Origin: Fusarium oxysporum f. sp. lycopersici 4287
Lineage: Eukaryota; Ascomycota; Sordariomycetes; Hypocreales; Nectriaceae
Length of the DNA: 64,000 nucleotides
Direction: 5' to 3'
NCBI RefSeq assembly: GCF_000149955.1
Contig: NC_030989.1
Span: 3,856,402 to 3,920,401, forward strand
Every line of letters begins with the position of its first letter. The first letter of the stretch is position 1. Shown one piece after another: positions 47,001 to 59,815 of this stretch. The notes under the pieces are model-generated. The model had not been told where the DNA came from. It saw nothing but the letters and a program-made list of their open reading frames with translations, and searched no databases. A program made the translations under genes and the position numbers.

Positions 47001-50000
47001 CATCAATTAAGCCAATTTCAATATTCCGAGGTTATGGCCACCATCCTAGAGAAGCAGTGTCTTTAACGAATCTGGACCGCGATATGCCCTCAATATCGAG
47101 CGACAACGGCGGCTCAACGTCAGTACCTGTGTACTTTGATCCATGTAAAAAACTGCCGTTGTTTATCCCATTTTTCTCCTTGTCCTAGGCCGTGATCGCG
47201 TTATTTACCGGTCGTTAGTATCGACCTAGTCTGTGTGTTAGACTGGTGGCGCTCGCGTAAGGCTACCACAGTTGGAAGTTTGGAACCAAACTGCCTCGGC
47301 GTCCTCGCTTTTACAAGGCTATCCCTTGGAGAGATTAATGCCTAGACCACTGCTAGTTTACCGGCGAAGGAGAACAAGTTCAAGCGCTTCAACCTCTACC
47401 GGTGTCTCTGAGTGTTTCACACAACGGACACTAGGCCCCCACACAGGCCATGCAGGACGGTGGAGTTTGTTTGCGTTGTCAGTGTCTTGAGGACGCCTTT
47501 CTGCGCTGGAAACTGATTCCCTCGCCGAGTGACGGGCAATCGAGCTCGGTGGGGGTATCCCATTGCCTATACAACCCCCAGGAGAAGATTCTGTTGGGAG
47601 ATGAGATGCAGGATGAGATTGGAGCGCCAGGAGACAATGATAGGCTACCAGTTTCGATAGCAACTAAACGCGGAAGCATTACGGTGGTACCTGTTGGTGA
47701 TCCTGAAGATCGTCCATCGGATACTGAAGGTCTATGATGTCTTTCATGATATGATACGGTCCGACAGTGAAGTGGATATGTATGTGATACCGTGGAGCGA
47801 GGCCCATTAGACGCCAGGACGATCCAGTATAATACGGCGGTTGTGGGTGATCGACAAAGCCTGTCCTTGATTTCTGGCGTTCAGTCTGTGAGACAATAGA
47901 CGGCATAACGGCAGCCTTGTTAACCCAAAAGCTATGGCTATCTTGTCCAGTTTGACAGCTCTCGGACTGTTGGATGTCCCCAAGGACAAGCATTGATCAG
48001 CGTCAATGCCTCGGTAGGACCCAATTGCCCAGACATTTCTTTGTACAACATTATTGTTCCTTGCGGGTGGTTGGTACGAGCCCTAATACAGTACTTCGTA
48101 AATATGGGTATACTGAGGGACAAGGTACCTAAGCAAGGCTACTGAGAGATATGAATTAGAAGACAGGAGCCAGGATTGAAGCGACGCCAAGACTCAGTTC
48201 AGCAACACGAGCAATACGACATATCGATGATGGTATAAAATTACCAAAACTGGCGAGGGAAGGATGCTACGCATTGTAGGTGGGAGAATGGTGATCTGAA
48301 TTCGAACTGGGTTACTCGTGTAAGCACATGTTGATTCACTCAAGGTTCAATCACACATTCTGTAGCGGGATAGGTGGGCTTTCAGCCAAAAGCTCCGAGT
48401 TACCAAAAAAGCAACAGCCAAAGATCTTGGAGATTAGGTAGCATCAATGTTCCGAAGGATGGTGAACTTGAGAGTGCTGGTGGTGTCTCGCTTGTCCAGT
48501 GGGGGCCGTTCTCTGAGCCAGGGCTATGTTTGGTCATGATGCAAGCAATCAGGTGCAGAGACTTGGCCCTCAATTCCGAATGGAGGACCCCGTGATGAAC
48601 CCAGTCCCCAAAAGAGGACACAGCGGAGCGTAGGCCACGGAAATGGCGGCGGCGGGAGAGTCAGATTTGGTGGTTTATTCGCATCGCGCATCGGTGAAGC
48701 CGAGAGAGCTTGGCAACTCTATCGACTTACAAGGATCGTGACAGCCAATCAGAGACTCCCAAAGAGACAGGGTCAACGGTCAGAAACTCAGAGTCTCAGA
48801 GACAGCTTGCTTGGGGCGGCCGACCGCTGGAATGTGAGCCGGGTGCCCATGTGGACACCACTGCAGGTTGAACCAAACAGCGACAGCGCGGGTGCCGAGG
48901 TTTTTGATCCGTGGAGCAGGTATGCATGGAGGTATCTCCATTCATGATGGTTTATCATTATGTTTTGCTTTTTATTCTTGACTTTCCAAGCGCTGCTTCG
49001 CATTTCATTCGAGCACTCTGAGAAGACACATGCATTGCTTCCACTCGCTTCATCTGACACAGCATCTTTGTTTTAGGAAGAATACCCGTTTCTGCTTCAG
49101 CTGAGGAATGCAGATTGACTGTGTCGAGTAGACAGCCCGAGAGGCACGGCATGTCAGATAGCCATCGTATGTCCAATGGCTAGGTGTAGAGCATCGTCAA
49201 CGACGATACATGATTGATGAAAAGACAACTCTCAAAACTTCGCCAATATTAAGGTGGGTGGTAATAAGCGGCATCGCCATTGGATCCCAGCCATTGTAGC
49301 GGTGATAACGGTGATGCTACAATGAATGTCCAATATCCATGGTTTTGAGAGACACAGCACAGACAGAACCATTCAGAGATAACTTGCAGATGCATTCGCG
49401 CTCGTTACCAATCTGGGCACCCATCGGAAGGTCAAAGGGTGGGTTAGAGAGTAGCTTGGCATCGAATCCAATGACAGGCCATGAGACGCTTGGTCTAGCC
49501 GTCGGTCTGAGTCTTGAGGCTACAGGGGGGGGCCTTGAGTGAATCACTCACTGAAGGTTTGACCTCAACTGTAACTGAACTGCAAGGAGAGTTCCGTTCC
49601 ATCTCTGACGCAGATCACGCCAGGTACGTACCGCGGACACTTGATCTTGTTGGGTTGCCTGTGCTCAGCCCTACGCGCCAGCCTGATCCCAGAGATTGGA
49701 GGAGCTCGGCTTTTAGTGCTGCGACCTTTTAGTATTATTAGCGTCATCAACCATCCATCAGCCACACCCTCCTGTAGCGTTAGGCGGGGCTCCCCGTCAT
49801 TGAGGAACACACCCCACTAGGAATGGATAGGTGTTGATCCTGGGCTACCGTCCAATGGAGGTGGATGTGCATATGAAGCCAGAGCAACATTATCATGGAC
49901 CGCGGTGAAGGCTGTGTTTTGCAAAGCATACTTTGCTTGATTGAAGCCTTTGAGAACCAAATACTGTCGTCATTGCTTCAATATAAGAAATGGCTCTGAT

Positions 50001-53000
50001 TGGCAATGTTTTGTCAATGCATCAATTCGTACCTATGCAGTACAACAAGGCGAATTCGGGGTAGTGGTGTCCTCGCTATTCGGTCTGTAGGCGTTGTGAC
50101 GAACCAAGCCCAAAATTTCGGGTTTGACCTCGTGCTCTCATCAAACAATAATATTCTCCTTTCTCAACTGCCGGCATTCGAAATGGCGCCACTCGTACCG
50201 TTCAGAACGGAAGCTGTGGTCTCAGGCGGCCTAGAACCTCAGTGTATTAATTGAATGACAACCTTCCATGCCACGAAACGGAAGTGATATTGCAAGGGCT
50301 AAGGGGGAAGCATCAAGACAGTGAGATGTGACTTACCTCCAAAGTGTGTGGTCAACGCCAAGGCGGATCTCTGTTGTTTGATGGATGAGTGATGCCCAGG
50401 GTCTTCTCCACCTGCAACACAAGCCCTCAAGCCTTAAGCAGGGGTCAGGAGGTGTGAGGCTGCCCTGACTGAACGGGAATAGCCGCTGCAGGGTAAGCTT
50501 GGGATTGGCTGTGGGAATAGCAAATGTCGGCTACGTAAGCAAATGAAAACTGCGGAAAAGCCGCTCACTGCGGAATTCGCGCCTATCCATCGATGGGAGT
50601 GGTCGCGGATTGTTCAACCCTTGAAACACATACCTTCAGCGGCACGACTCAGACAGCCCAAGCCATGCGGCAAGGTCCCTAGTCAGAGTCTGAGATGTCT
50701 TTCTGATGCCAGACAGACTGCAATGGAGCGGCCGCCCGATGCACGGTCGTAAAACGGGGGAGAAGATGAGATTCAGGGTCCTCATCCGCAAACAGACATA
50801 TCAGAACGAAACGGTTAATTTGTGGCTGGCTGGGACCAACTGTCAAGTAGCCACAGGGAGGTTGTCGTGGTAGTGTTTGATACTGTCGTCGTCTTACTCT
50901 TGTGCAACTCATGCAGCCTGCGGTGCGATGGATGGTTACTTTCGTATATCACCACTGTCAGCAATGCGATGCGTGTTGAAAGCGGTCTATTGATGAGAAG
51001 TTGAGAATGACAACTTGGCTTCGGTCATCAAGACAAAAGAAGCTACAGCCAGCAACATCATGTAAGGGCAGAGACTCGATAGGGCTGAGTACTCGATACC
51101 CCAGTGCCACGTCGAGATGGCTGTGTGCATACAATTGCACCCATTTTAATGTACAGTGCCGGGCGGTACAAGGTTCGTGCACATACATAAACCGCGCTGT
51201 GCATAACCGATACCGTAAACGTCCAGTGGGTAGCTGGCCCTATTGGCTCGTTGTACGTGGTGGTGAAGGCTCCCCCAGTAGGGTCTCATTCGGGAACCCC
51301 TCGCCTGCATCTGCATGCTGTTTGAGGGTGAGGATGAAGATGCTTGGAGTGCCAGATTGCTGGAATAGGTACATAAAACCATCTAGGTAATTCGGCCATG
51401 ACCGATGCAGGCTGACGCTGACCCAGGGATGAATACCCAGTCAGCCACTGAACCGGCCAGTGGGAATTGATTGATGATTAGGAGATCTCAAGCAGTCATC
51501 TCATCGAAACTCATCAAGACAAACAAAGCAAAAAATGATACCTACCTTAGGTAGTGAGTGAGTGATAGATACGTAGAGAGCACTAATGGGAAGATGCACG
51601 ATGACATTGGTCAAGTTATGCGATGGGAGAGAGGACCCGCTGCATCGGATCCCATGTTTCCTTTTCGTGATCCACTTCTGAACCCCTGTTCATGTTTGTC
51701 GACATCTTCCCCTTCTCCGGTACGTACTTATCAACAAGGCATTAGAAAATGCTACTGTATGGTAGTAGTGTTGATGATCAGTCCTGTGAGTGATGCCCAA
51801 TTATGTCTTTCTTTGCTTTTGTTACCTCAAAGATCTAGCGGTGAACATACTAGGTATTCTTGCTTATTTGTCTCGTCAATATTACCTCTGTTATGCATCT
51901 ACATATAAGCGTTCCAGTATGCTGGAACAGTTCGAAGCAAGGGTTGATGATGAGCTAGTGTCAGAGTTGTACGGAAAGGATGACAAGGTGTGCGTGTTAC
52001 TCCGGAGAGTAATCAATCAAATTTCATGTCAACTATTATTTTTCATTGACGCTATGTAGTAGGCCTGGGTTGATAGGGTATAGTTAATGCATTGCGAGGT
52101 TCTGTATTCAGGCAGCACCGCGAAAGAACTCCTGAAATCGGGATCAGAGCTGCCTGGCAGACCAGAGATGGATCGTGGAGAAAGAGTTGCCTACTTGAGA
52201 AGGTCAAGTGCTCATCCATATGCCGTACCCGGTGTCTCGTGTATCTCGTTTTCACCAGGATGCTAGGGGATGACGTTGACGAGCATTGGACCAGTCATAA
52301 GGATCTTCACCGGAACTCGATCAATCGATGTGCCATGCAACTGCATCCCTGGTAAGCGGTTTACCCAGTGATGAAAGCCCCTCATGCATTAATACATCGC
52401 GGCGTAGCTGCAATGGTTTTGCTGCCTTGAGAAGAATGCCTAGGCTAGACTCGAAAGGGTTTCACAGATGCAAGTTCGCTTTCAGATTCCAAGAAGCATA
52501 TGCAGTTACTAAAATTCATTACGATAGTTCTTTGACTTATACAGCACACCCCAGATTCGTTCTTGAAATGTTTTAATCGCGTCAAAATATCCAGTAGCAG
52601 ATGCGTTGCACAGCCATCCCGCTTCTTTTTTTAAACCCCCACCATCCACAACAACTTGACAAGCTCTTGTCAAGGGGTTGCTGGTACACAGCATCCAATA
52701 ACAAGTGCATATCCGTCGATGATGGCTTAGCAGCCCTCTACACAACTCCGCAACGCTAAGCCAGTTGCGTCTCCGAGAACCAACTTGAACCCATCACTGC
52801 CGCCGCCAACAAACGCAGGAACTCTGCACAACATGCGGTACAGTGGGAGGGACCTCTGAGGAAACAAAGCTTGAAATGATATCCGTTCTAGAGGCGTCTT
52901 CTACCGTTTTACGTCGCCCGGACATGGCGTTCGGATGAAAGGGAGGACTCAGACCTTGAACGGTTCAAGCCCCGGCGCCACGAGGGACTACATTCTTGTC

Positions 53001-53897
53001 TGGGTCAGAGTTTGCGTGCAAGAATGTCCGCTTGGGAGACAGAGAAGTCCATATTTCTGACAGACGATTCCTGCTATCGGTAAGGTTATTTGAGACAGGG
53101 TTTGCTAAGCCCTACGAATGAATGATGGATGCCCGCCTCAAGACTTGTAAGCTTGCCCAAGGTACACATCATATGCATCTGGCACCCAAGACACAGCCAT
53201 CATCGCAACACCTTTTTTCGTACCTATCCTGATCAATAAAGGCATGTACGAGTAGTGGAACGCCAAGTTGCTTGACTAGCAACCGCTTTGCATTAATAAG
53301 ATAATGTATTGGAGGCAGTATTGTAAGCCGGACCAGACATTACATGGCGTTTCCGGGGATGCAGGTCTAATTAACTTGATCTTAGGTATTTTCTTTGATC
53401 ATTTCCCTCGTGGATACCTCACTCTCCTAGACTCCACCTAGAACAATTGATCGAATTAGAAGTTTGTCTGCTAGTGAATTAGATTCCGCCATAATTTCCT
53501 ATGCTTTTGATCATGTCCAGTTGGGTGCATGTAAACATTCCGATGCCTGTCTCATTGCGCGCCATGTTGAGCCGACGCCATGTGGAGATGACATCCATTG
53601 TCAACGTGGTGCTAGGCGTTTGTTTTGTTCCGCGAGGCTTCTGAAGTTCATCTTAGTCTGGTCTATGTACGTTAGATGGAGACAATATTGCCGCAGACCG
53701 GCTAGGCCAAGTATGAAACACTTGATAGTAACATTCTGTCATAATGGAGATCTGTGAGCGCAGGGACATTGACAGGCATGCTCAAATGAGTAACTCTTGA
53801 CAGCAGTGATCTTCCGGGTCAGCAAGGACTTGAGGACACGAGTGCCCAGTTTGGGAATAGCAAAACAAGATATGCTTGAATCCAACGCTTTGACCAC

Positions 53898-53926
53898 CCT
53901 GACTGACTGACTGACTGAATGAATGA
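53898..53926. repeat. Short tandem repeat, CTGA/ATGA units
   Basis: Four CTGA-type units followed by two ATGA-type units. Microsatellite within the gene-free interval. Confidence 0.8.
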
Positions 53927-54171
53927 CGCTGGTACGCCTTCCCCGGAAGATGCAACGCAACGTGCGAATCGATGGAGCCAGTGACAAGGGCGCAGCGACC
54001 ACGTCGGGAAACGTTTTGAGGGTGAGGGAGAGACAGGGGGGAGCATCAGAGGACAATACCTACGTTCAAGGGTCCCAGATTTGGGAAGACGGGCGAGGCC
54101 GGACTGCGCCCCCAGGCCTCGGGGCCGATTGAGACATCAGGCAACCGAGGAATATAATTGGTCCCAGGAAC

Positions 54172-54188
54172 TGATTGATTGATTGATT
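54172..54188. repeat. Short tandem repeat, TGAT units
   Basis: Four consecutive TGAT units; microsatellite within the gene-free interval. Confidence 0.8.
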
Positions 54189-54514
54189 CACAGCCCTCTG
54201 TTCATAGGGCAGGGCAGAGTAGGGCAGCACTATTTGATGCATCGATGGGTTACATCTGCGTTGGTTGTGCATTGGTTTATCGATAAAAATATCTGCCATT
54301 TCTTTGCACCAGCGCCGTTCGGGCAAAGCCTCTTTTTCGAACCACCACGTTTTAACAGACGGTTTCAATGTCTCGCGGCCCCAGATATCTGCAGACGCGG
54401 GCGGGTAGTGTTGCTGGACTTACCCTGAAGACGCTTAGAATGTTGCATGTGTAAGTTCATTGAGGCAACGGAGGAATGCTGCGCATGTGATGTGAAGTCT
54501 ACCGATAGTTTCAA

Positions 54515-54536
54515 AGAGCTTAGAGCTTAGAGCTTA
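54515..54536. repeat. Three tandem copies of AGAGCTT
   Basis: AGAGCTT is repeated three times head-to-tail with no spacer. No coding context. Confidence 0.75.
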
Positions 54537-55193
54537 ATTTGCTTTACCGACATGATAACCAATCGCCTTCTTGTTTGGTCAATTGCCGATATGCCGTGGT
54601 GTTTGATACAGTAGCAATAAGTAAAAAGCAAGCACCAACTCCCTATAAGCAATATCACCAACTTTGGGATATTCTGCGAAGAGGCATAATTGCATGTGAC
54701 TGAAGACTCCAAATAATTTAACCCAACATCCTGGAACCTTACCTTCACGTACGGGCTGGTCCATGTCAGATCAGACTCATCGAGGATCAGGAGGACACCA
54801 TTGGCCGCAATGTGATGAAGGGAGGGAGGGGATGATGATTGGGACATGATGAAGAAGAAGAGGGGTTCAACGCAGTACCTACAGTAAAGTAGCGACAAAC
54901 GGTGTTGGTTAGGCACTTACTATAGGTAGGCTTGGTAGGCTTGAGGCGGATCACCGCGCGAACCATGGACGGGAAGATTGACGATGGTTGCCGCACGGGG
55001 TCTAAGTTCATAGGTAAACTCTGCCTTGCCTGCTCTGCTGCATCTGCATCTGCATCTAGCATTGAGTTTAGACTTCCGCAACTCTCATTCAATAGCTTCA
55101 TTTAGATTTAAAACTACCGTCACAGTTGGCTGACCACGAATAGCAACCTGGTGACATCCAGCCCGTATAAACATGCTATATTCTGAGGGGAAG

Positions 55194-55216
55194 CGGTACG
55201 GTACGGTACGGTACGG
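55194..55216. repeat. Tandem GGTAC pentamers
   Basis: Four to five copies of the GGTAC unit, ending in GGCAC. Contains repeated self-complementary GTAC. Confidence 0.8.
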
Positions 55217-56024
55217 CACTGGCTAGATACAGTCTACAGAGGGTTGTGACGTGGGACAGCCTTGGGAGACCCCTGAAGATGGGAAAGGCGACGATGGACC
55301 CATCGACTGCGGTCGGTGGAGTGTCCTTGAGACTGGAGGTGTGAGGTGTGCTAGGGTCGTCAGTACGTACCGGAAGCTACTTCCTCCGAGTACCGGGACT
55401 TGAAGCAGAGCCCCCCTGCCTGAGAGATTCCTCTGTCAACCCTTGGAATCGCCCCGTCACTCTGCCAAATATCAACCCTGTCCATCTAGGAGGCCTTCTT
55501 CTTTGTACTGCTACTCACGACGCAAGTTTCTTTCATTGACGTCTTCGTAGATCAATTTGTTTTCTCACGCACACGCCTCGGTCGGGTCTTTGGTTCACCC
55601 CATGTTTCCGTACCAAAACGTTACTCTGCTCTGTAACCTCCGCCTTTTCGACGTCAAGGACAGACAAAGCCGCAACTCCAGGTAATTATTGAGGGCGGTG
55701 ATACATGGCGGACCATTTTCTTCAAGGAGCGATTTTTCTCCGTATCTCGCAATAAGAAAAGGCGGGAGGCGATACGCCTCAATCATTGTCCCTGCTCCCC
55801 CTCAATGATAATGATCCTCCCGAAATCCAGGGCCCCCAAGACATGGATGCAACATGTCTTGAATATCAAAGTCTGGAATTGTCCACACAGTCCAGGATTG
55901 TATTGTACAGTACATGCGTACATATATCGACCGTACTTTACGGCAGGCACATTTCAATTGAGTAACTGAATGAATCAATGTGCCGTCTCTCTTCTCTCCC
56001 TGGTCCTTACACTCTGAGGCAGGC

Positions 56025-56051
56025 TGGCGCTATTTGGCGCTGCATGGCGCT
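56025..56051 (+). repeat. Three TGGCGCT copies at exact 10-bp spacing
   Basis: TGGCGCT starts at 56025, 56035 and 56045, one helical turn apart, with a related TGGCGT at 56059. It lies about 1.2 kb upstream of the zinc-finger start codon. The spacer bases differ, so it is not a simple decamer repeat; the phasing resembles a cooperative protein-binding array (inference). Confidence 0.6.
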
Positions 56052-56960
56052 GGGCCGCTGGCGTGCCTCTGTCTCTGTTTCTGTCTCTGCCATTTTATGG
56101 AGTTGGACTTGTTTTTTCCTTCTTACCTTTTGTTTTAGACCTCCCCACGGCTGTGCTGTCCGTCCTGTACACACACACCCTCCTCGTCTTTTTTAGGCCT
56201 GGTCAACAAGGCTTGGGCTTGAGCTAGCTGGCTCGTGATGGGGTGGTGGGCTCACCCTCCCCCCCTGGTTCCCTCCCCTGGACTGGCTTCAATTGCTGGG
56301 CCCTAGAGGCTTGAGGTTAGAGTGAGCTAGGCCCTACCAATGTACCGGCCGATGTATCGTACATGGCTTTCACCTCTGGGACACTCTCTACCCCAGCAGC
56401 CTCCTCTCAAGTTGTCTGTCAACTGGAGAGAGCCGATCCATCGCGGACGGGGCCCGAATGCAGGTGCAGTGGTGGTGCCTTGACTATATCTACGTTGGCA
56501 GCCCCCAACCCTCTCGCTGGGTCTTGCAAGAGCTTGCTACTCGACAGCGACAACCTTAAAGGGTCAATCTATCACGACAGTGTTTCTTTTAAAGACCATT
56601 GTCTGTCCTCTCCGAGACGATAAGACCAGTCTAACAACTGGTCTCTGGATACTTCGACCTATAGTGCTCCTCCCACCATCCACCGAGCACTAACATCACC
56701 CTCATCTCTAACTTCACCTTCACCACGAACACCTTGAGACAACTCTTCTCAAACATATTTTGGTGAACTGAGCATTCTTAATTGGACCCTGGCAACACTC
56801 CTCCTTCTCGAAACACAGAAAAGTTCGTCAATAGCACACGAGTTCCAGGCCAGGAAATCGACCAGAAGAAGATTGTTTCCCGTGTCTAAACCCACATCCA
56901 CCAGAAACATCTCAGACCCTCGAGACTTCGACTCACCTCAAGCCTCACTCCGTTTCTGGA

Positions 56961-57230
56961 ATGCGAAGTGCAGGTAAGCTTCCCCGGGTTACGTCCACTC
57001 ATTCTTTGCCTCGACGTTGAGAAAAATCCCCGCTTCTGCCACTCTTTCCCCCTTGACTTGGAGCTCTGAACCTGACATTTTGTGTTGCGATTATAGATAA
57101 AGGTGATTGCAACCCGAGCTTGAGCTATAACTGCTTCAAGCCCGTCCTCACCTTGACCACCACAACTCCCATCTTCACCTTGCCGACATTCAAACCTCTG
57201 TCTTCCGCCCTTCTTCCACAGACATCATGA
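56961..57230 (+). promoter_or_regulatory. Predicted spliced uORF in the zinc-finger gene leader
   Basis: A 5'-UTR intron is predicted at 56974-57096 (CAG/GTAAGC donor, CTGAC branch, TTATAG acceptor). Splicing joins an ATG at 56961 to a frame that stays open for 48 codons. It stops with TGA at 57228-57230, overlapping the main ATG (57227-57229) as ATGA. Without splicing the uORF stops inside the intron. It depends on the predicted intron and on transcription starting upstream of 56961. Confidence 0.5.
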
Positions 57231-59815
57231 CAGCCTTGACAGAAACATCATTCGCCATGTTCCCTCATCACTCCGACGCCGAGGACTTTGCCCGATATAC
57301 GGACTCCAACGTCATCTTCACTTCGGGACCCATGGACGTGAGCATCCCTGCTGATGCCTTTGGCTTCCAACAGCAGAGCGGCAGCCAAGATGCATTTGCT
57401 TCATCCATGGGCTTTGTCGAGCCCTCATTGTACGCCGAGGCCCCCAACTACATGCTAAACAGCCGCGCATCACCCAGCATGTACACAGATGAATCTTCAG
57501 ACATGAGACTCCCTTCATCAAGCCTTTCCACAGCCTCGGCAGCGTCAACAACGTCTTCGGCAATTGGATCTCCCCAATCAAACCATGGCCAAATGGGTGC
57601 AATGCCTGAGTGGGCTCCCCAAGGCCTCGGGCTCCAGCCTACAATTGTGGGCAGTGACTACATCGGATCCGATTTTGCGTCGTTTCCTAGCTCCGGAATG
57701 GACGAGCTCAGCTTCGATTTCCCGGCAGCAAAGGCTTTTGTTGGTAAGTTCAGAGCTATTTCTTACTCGCTTCGAGTTCGGCGATCCCTTTCCCCCTGCC
57801 TCGCAAGGGCATTGGCAGAGAGAGAGACCCAGACTGAGGCCTCTTCCCCACCACCAGATGCTTAGTGCCTCTGAACCCCTGCTCGGTTCGCTGCTTTGAA
57901 TATGACAAAACGATGTGTCGGATTGCGCTTGCGCTTGCGCCTGTCTCTACTAGGTCGTCGGCTCTCTTGGCTCATTGAGTTCAGCTTGAGCCGAGTTGAA
58001 GGTGGCCGATCATCATCTTGTCATTCTCTCTGCTTCCTCTTAGAGTTTATCCCTTGCAATCACGTCCCACTTCCCATCATACGTTCATGTCTTCTTAAAC
58101 AACGATTTAGCCTGTGGGCTCTTCCGTTGTCAACTGAGACATTACACACGTCAACCCAATCGGCGCTTGATGTCACCTCTCCGCTGTCAAACGATTGGCG
58201 ATTTTGCTTGCTTTTCATCGGCAGTGGCCAGCTGGAAACCCATCTTGGGCCTAGCTCAGCTGACTTGACGTTGCAATCTCTATCATTCGCGACCATCCCA
58301 AACTCCCACCACTCTCCGTTCCGTTCCTGAGCAGCACTGAACTGCCTGTTCTGTCTCTGTACTGTTACCGTAGTAGATCGCTAACCAGGTTTCTCTATCA
58401 TGACAGACCCATCTCTGATTCATCCAGAGCTTACTCGTCCTCCTATGGGGATCCCTCCCTATGACAGTCACTTCCAGCAAACCAATGCCAATCCTCATCA
58501 CACATATCCCACTTCTCCTTCTGCCTCTTCCTCTTCGCCTCAACCTCACATGATGAGGACCAATAGCTCTTCACCTTTTCTCCAAACCACAAACTTCCAA
58601 TCCACTTTTCCTAGCAGCCCTTACGGTGCACCAATGGATAACCACAGTCAAACTCAGAACCATAACCATATCCGTGCCCCAAGCGTCACCCAATTCGTCC
58701 CACCTACACCAGGCGAGTATAGCAGCGACGAGTCTAAGGAGAAGCAGAGATGCACCTATCCCGACTGCGGCAAGACCTTCAAGGACCTGAAGGCTCACAT
58801 GCTCACTCACCAGACTGAGCGTCCTGAGAAGTGCCCCATTCAGACCTGCGAGTACCACACAAAGGGTTTTGCTCGCAAGTATGACAAGAACCGTCACACT
58901 CTCACACACTACAAAGGCACAATGGTCTGCGGCTTCTGCCCAGGCTCCGGCTCTGCTGCGGAGAAGTCCTTTAACCGTGCCGACGTCTTCAAGCGCCACT
59001 TGACTGCAGTTCATGGTGTTGAGCAGACTCCACCTAACAGCCGAAAGAAGTCTTCTGCAGGTGCCAACTCAAACAAGAAGCTGACTGGCTATGCTCCTGA
59101 TGCCACTGGCAAGTGTAGCACTTGCTCACAGACCTTCTCCAATGCCCAGGACTTCTACGAGCATCTTGACGACTGTGTGCTGCGCATTGTTCAGCAAGAG
59201 GACCCTGCTGAAGCTATTAACGCTAAGCGCCTTGCCGAGGTTGAGAACGATAAGGATGTTCACCAGACTCTGGAGAAGAACAACCTCCCCACTACCACAG
59301 ACACTGTCATGGCAAACCATGATGATGAAGATGCCGACAGTGGCGACGATGATGATGATAGCTCTCCCCGAAGCAACTCCTCCCCTGCCACCAGAAAGAA
59401 GGGCAACCCAGCCAACGGTGTCCAGAAGTCTCGCGGTGTCACTCACTCCCGCGGTGGTGTTCCCTTGGGAACCAAGACTCGCAGCCGCAAGAACCGTCGC
59501 GACTACCCATCATCCTGGGGTTTTGATAAGGGCCAGATGACCATGAAGAAGCGTGTCATGGCTGTCTTTGATGGCCCTCGTCGTCTTGCCAAGGACGACA
59601 TGATGCTCTCCACCGACCACGAGGTCCGCATCAAGCTGTCTGATGGCAAGTCTTATGTCACCGACCTCGACGTCCAAACTCTCAAGCGAGCTGCTGGCTT
59701 CCACGGTGCCACTGAGGAAGAGAAGGGTCCTTGGATCTCCGACGACCCTACTGCTGAGCAGCTCAAGGAGATGCAGCAAATGCTCACCGCCAACACCACC
59801 ACTACTACTCTATAA
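57227..59815 (+). CDS. C2H2 zinc-finger transcription factor
   Basis: Two exons (57227-57743 and 58407-59815) give 641 residues. The donor is TTG/GTAAGT. The acceptor is chosen as the CAG ending at 58406 because the CTAAC branch site at 58381-58385 is too close to the nearer CAG (58388); both acceptors keep the frame. The N-terminal 172 residues are Ser/Pro/Gln-rich and acidic, a likely activation region. Exon 2 has three C2H2 fingers: C288/C293/H303/H307, C315/C320/H336/H340 and C347/C350/H370/H375. A C2HC-like motif follows (409-429), then an acidic stretch and a conserved basic region (KTRSRKNRRDYPSSWGFDKG). Nuclear regulator; I do not recognise the named orthologue. The intron of about 660 bases is roughly ten times longer than others here. 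Confidence 0.88.

Larger units (their letters stand above)
44066..57226. other. 13-kb gene-free interval upstream of the zinc-finger gene
   Basis: No open frame here has a recognisable domain, and I could not build a spliced gene. The longest frames (about 100-130 codons, for example 51001-51390 and 54527-54916) look random. Base composition is not AT-rich and shows no transposon or RIP-like signature. It holds a GC-rich patch (about 44390-44670), several short tandem repeats from 53.9 to 56.1 kb, and at the right end the leader of the C2H2 gene. Elsewhere in the window spacing rarely exceeds 2.3 kb. Likely contents are long-range regulatory DNA or non-coding transcripts (inference). Confidence 0.7.

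Noticed and set aside
44311..55786. Numerous 60-130-codon frames in the gene-free interval
   Set aside because: No domain, signal peptide, repeats or codon bias that I could recognise, and no consistent splice chain joins them.
57896..58330. 144-codon open frame inside the zinc-finger intron
   Set aside because: No domain, no splice or start support; lies within an intron with good donor and acceptor.
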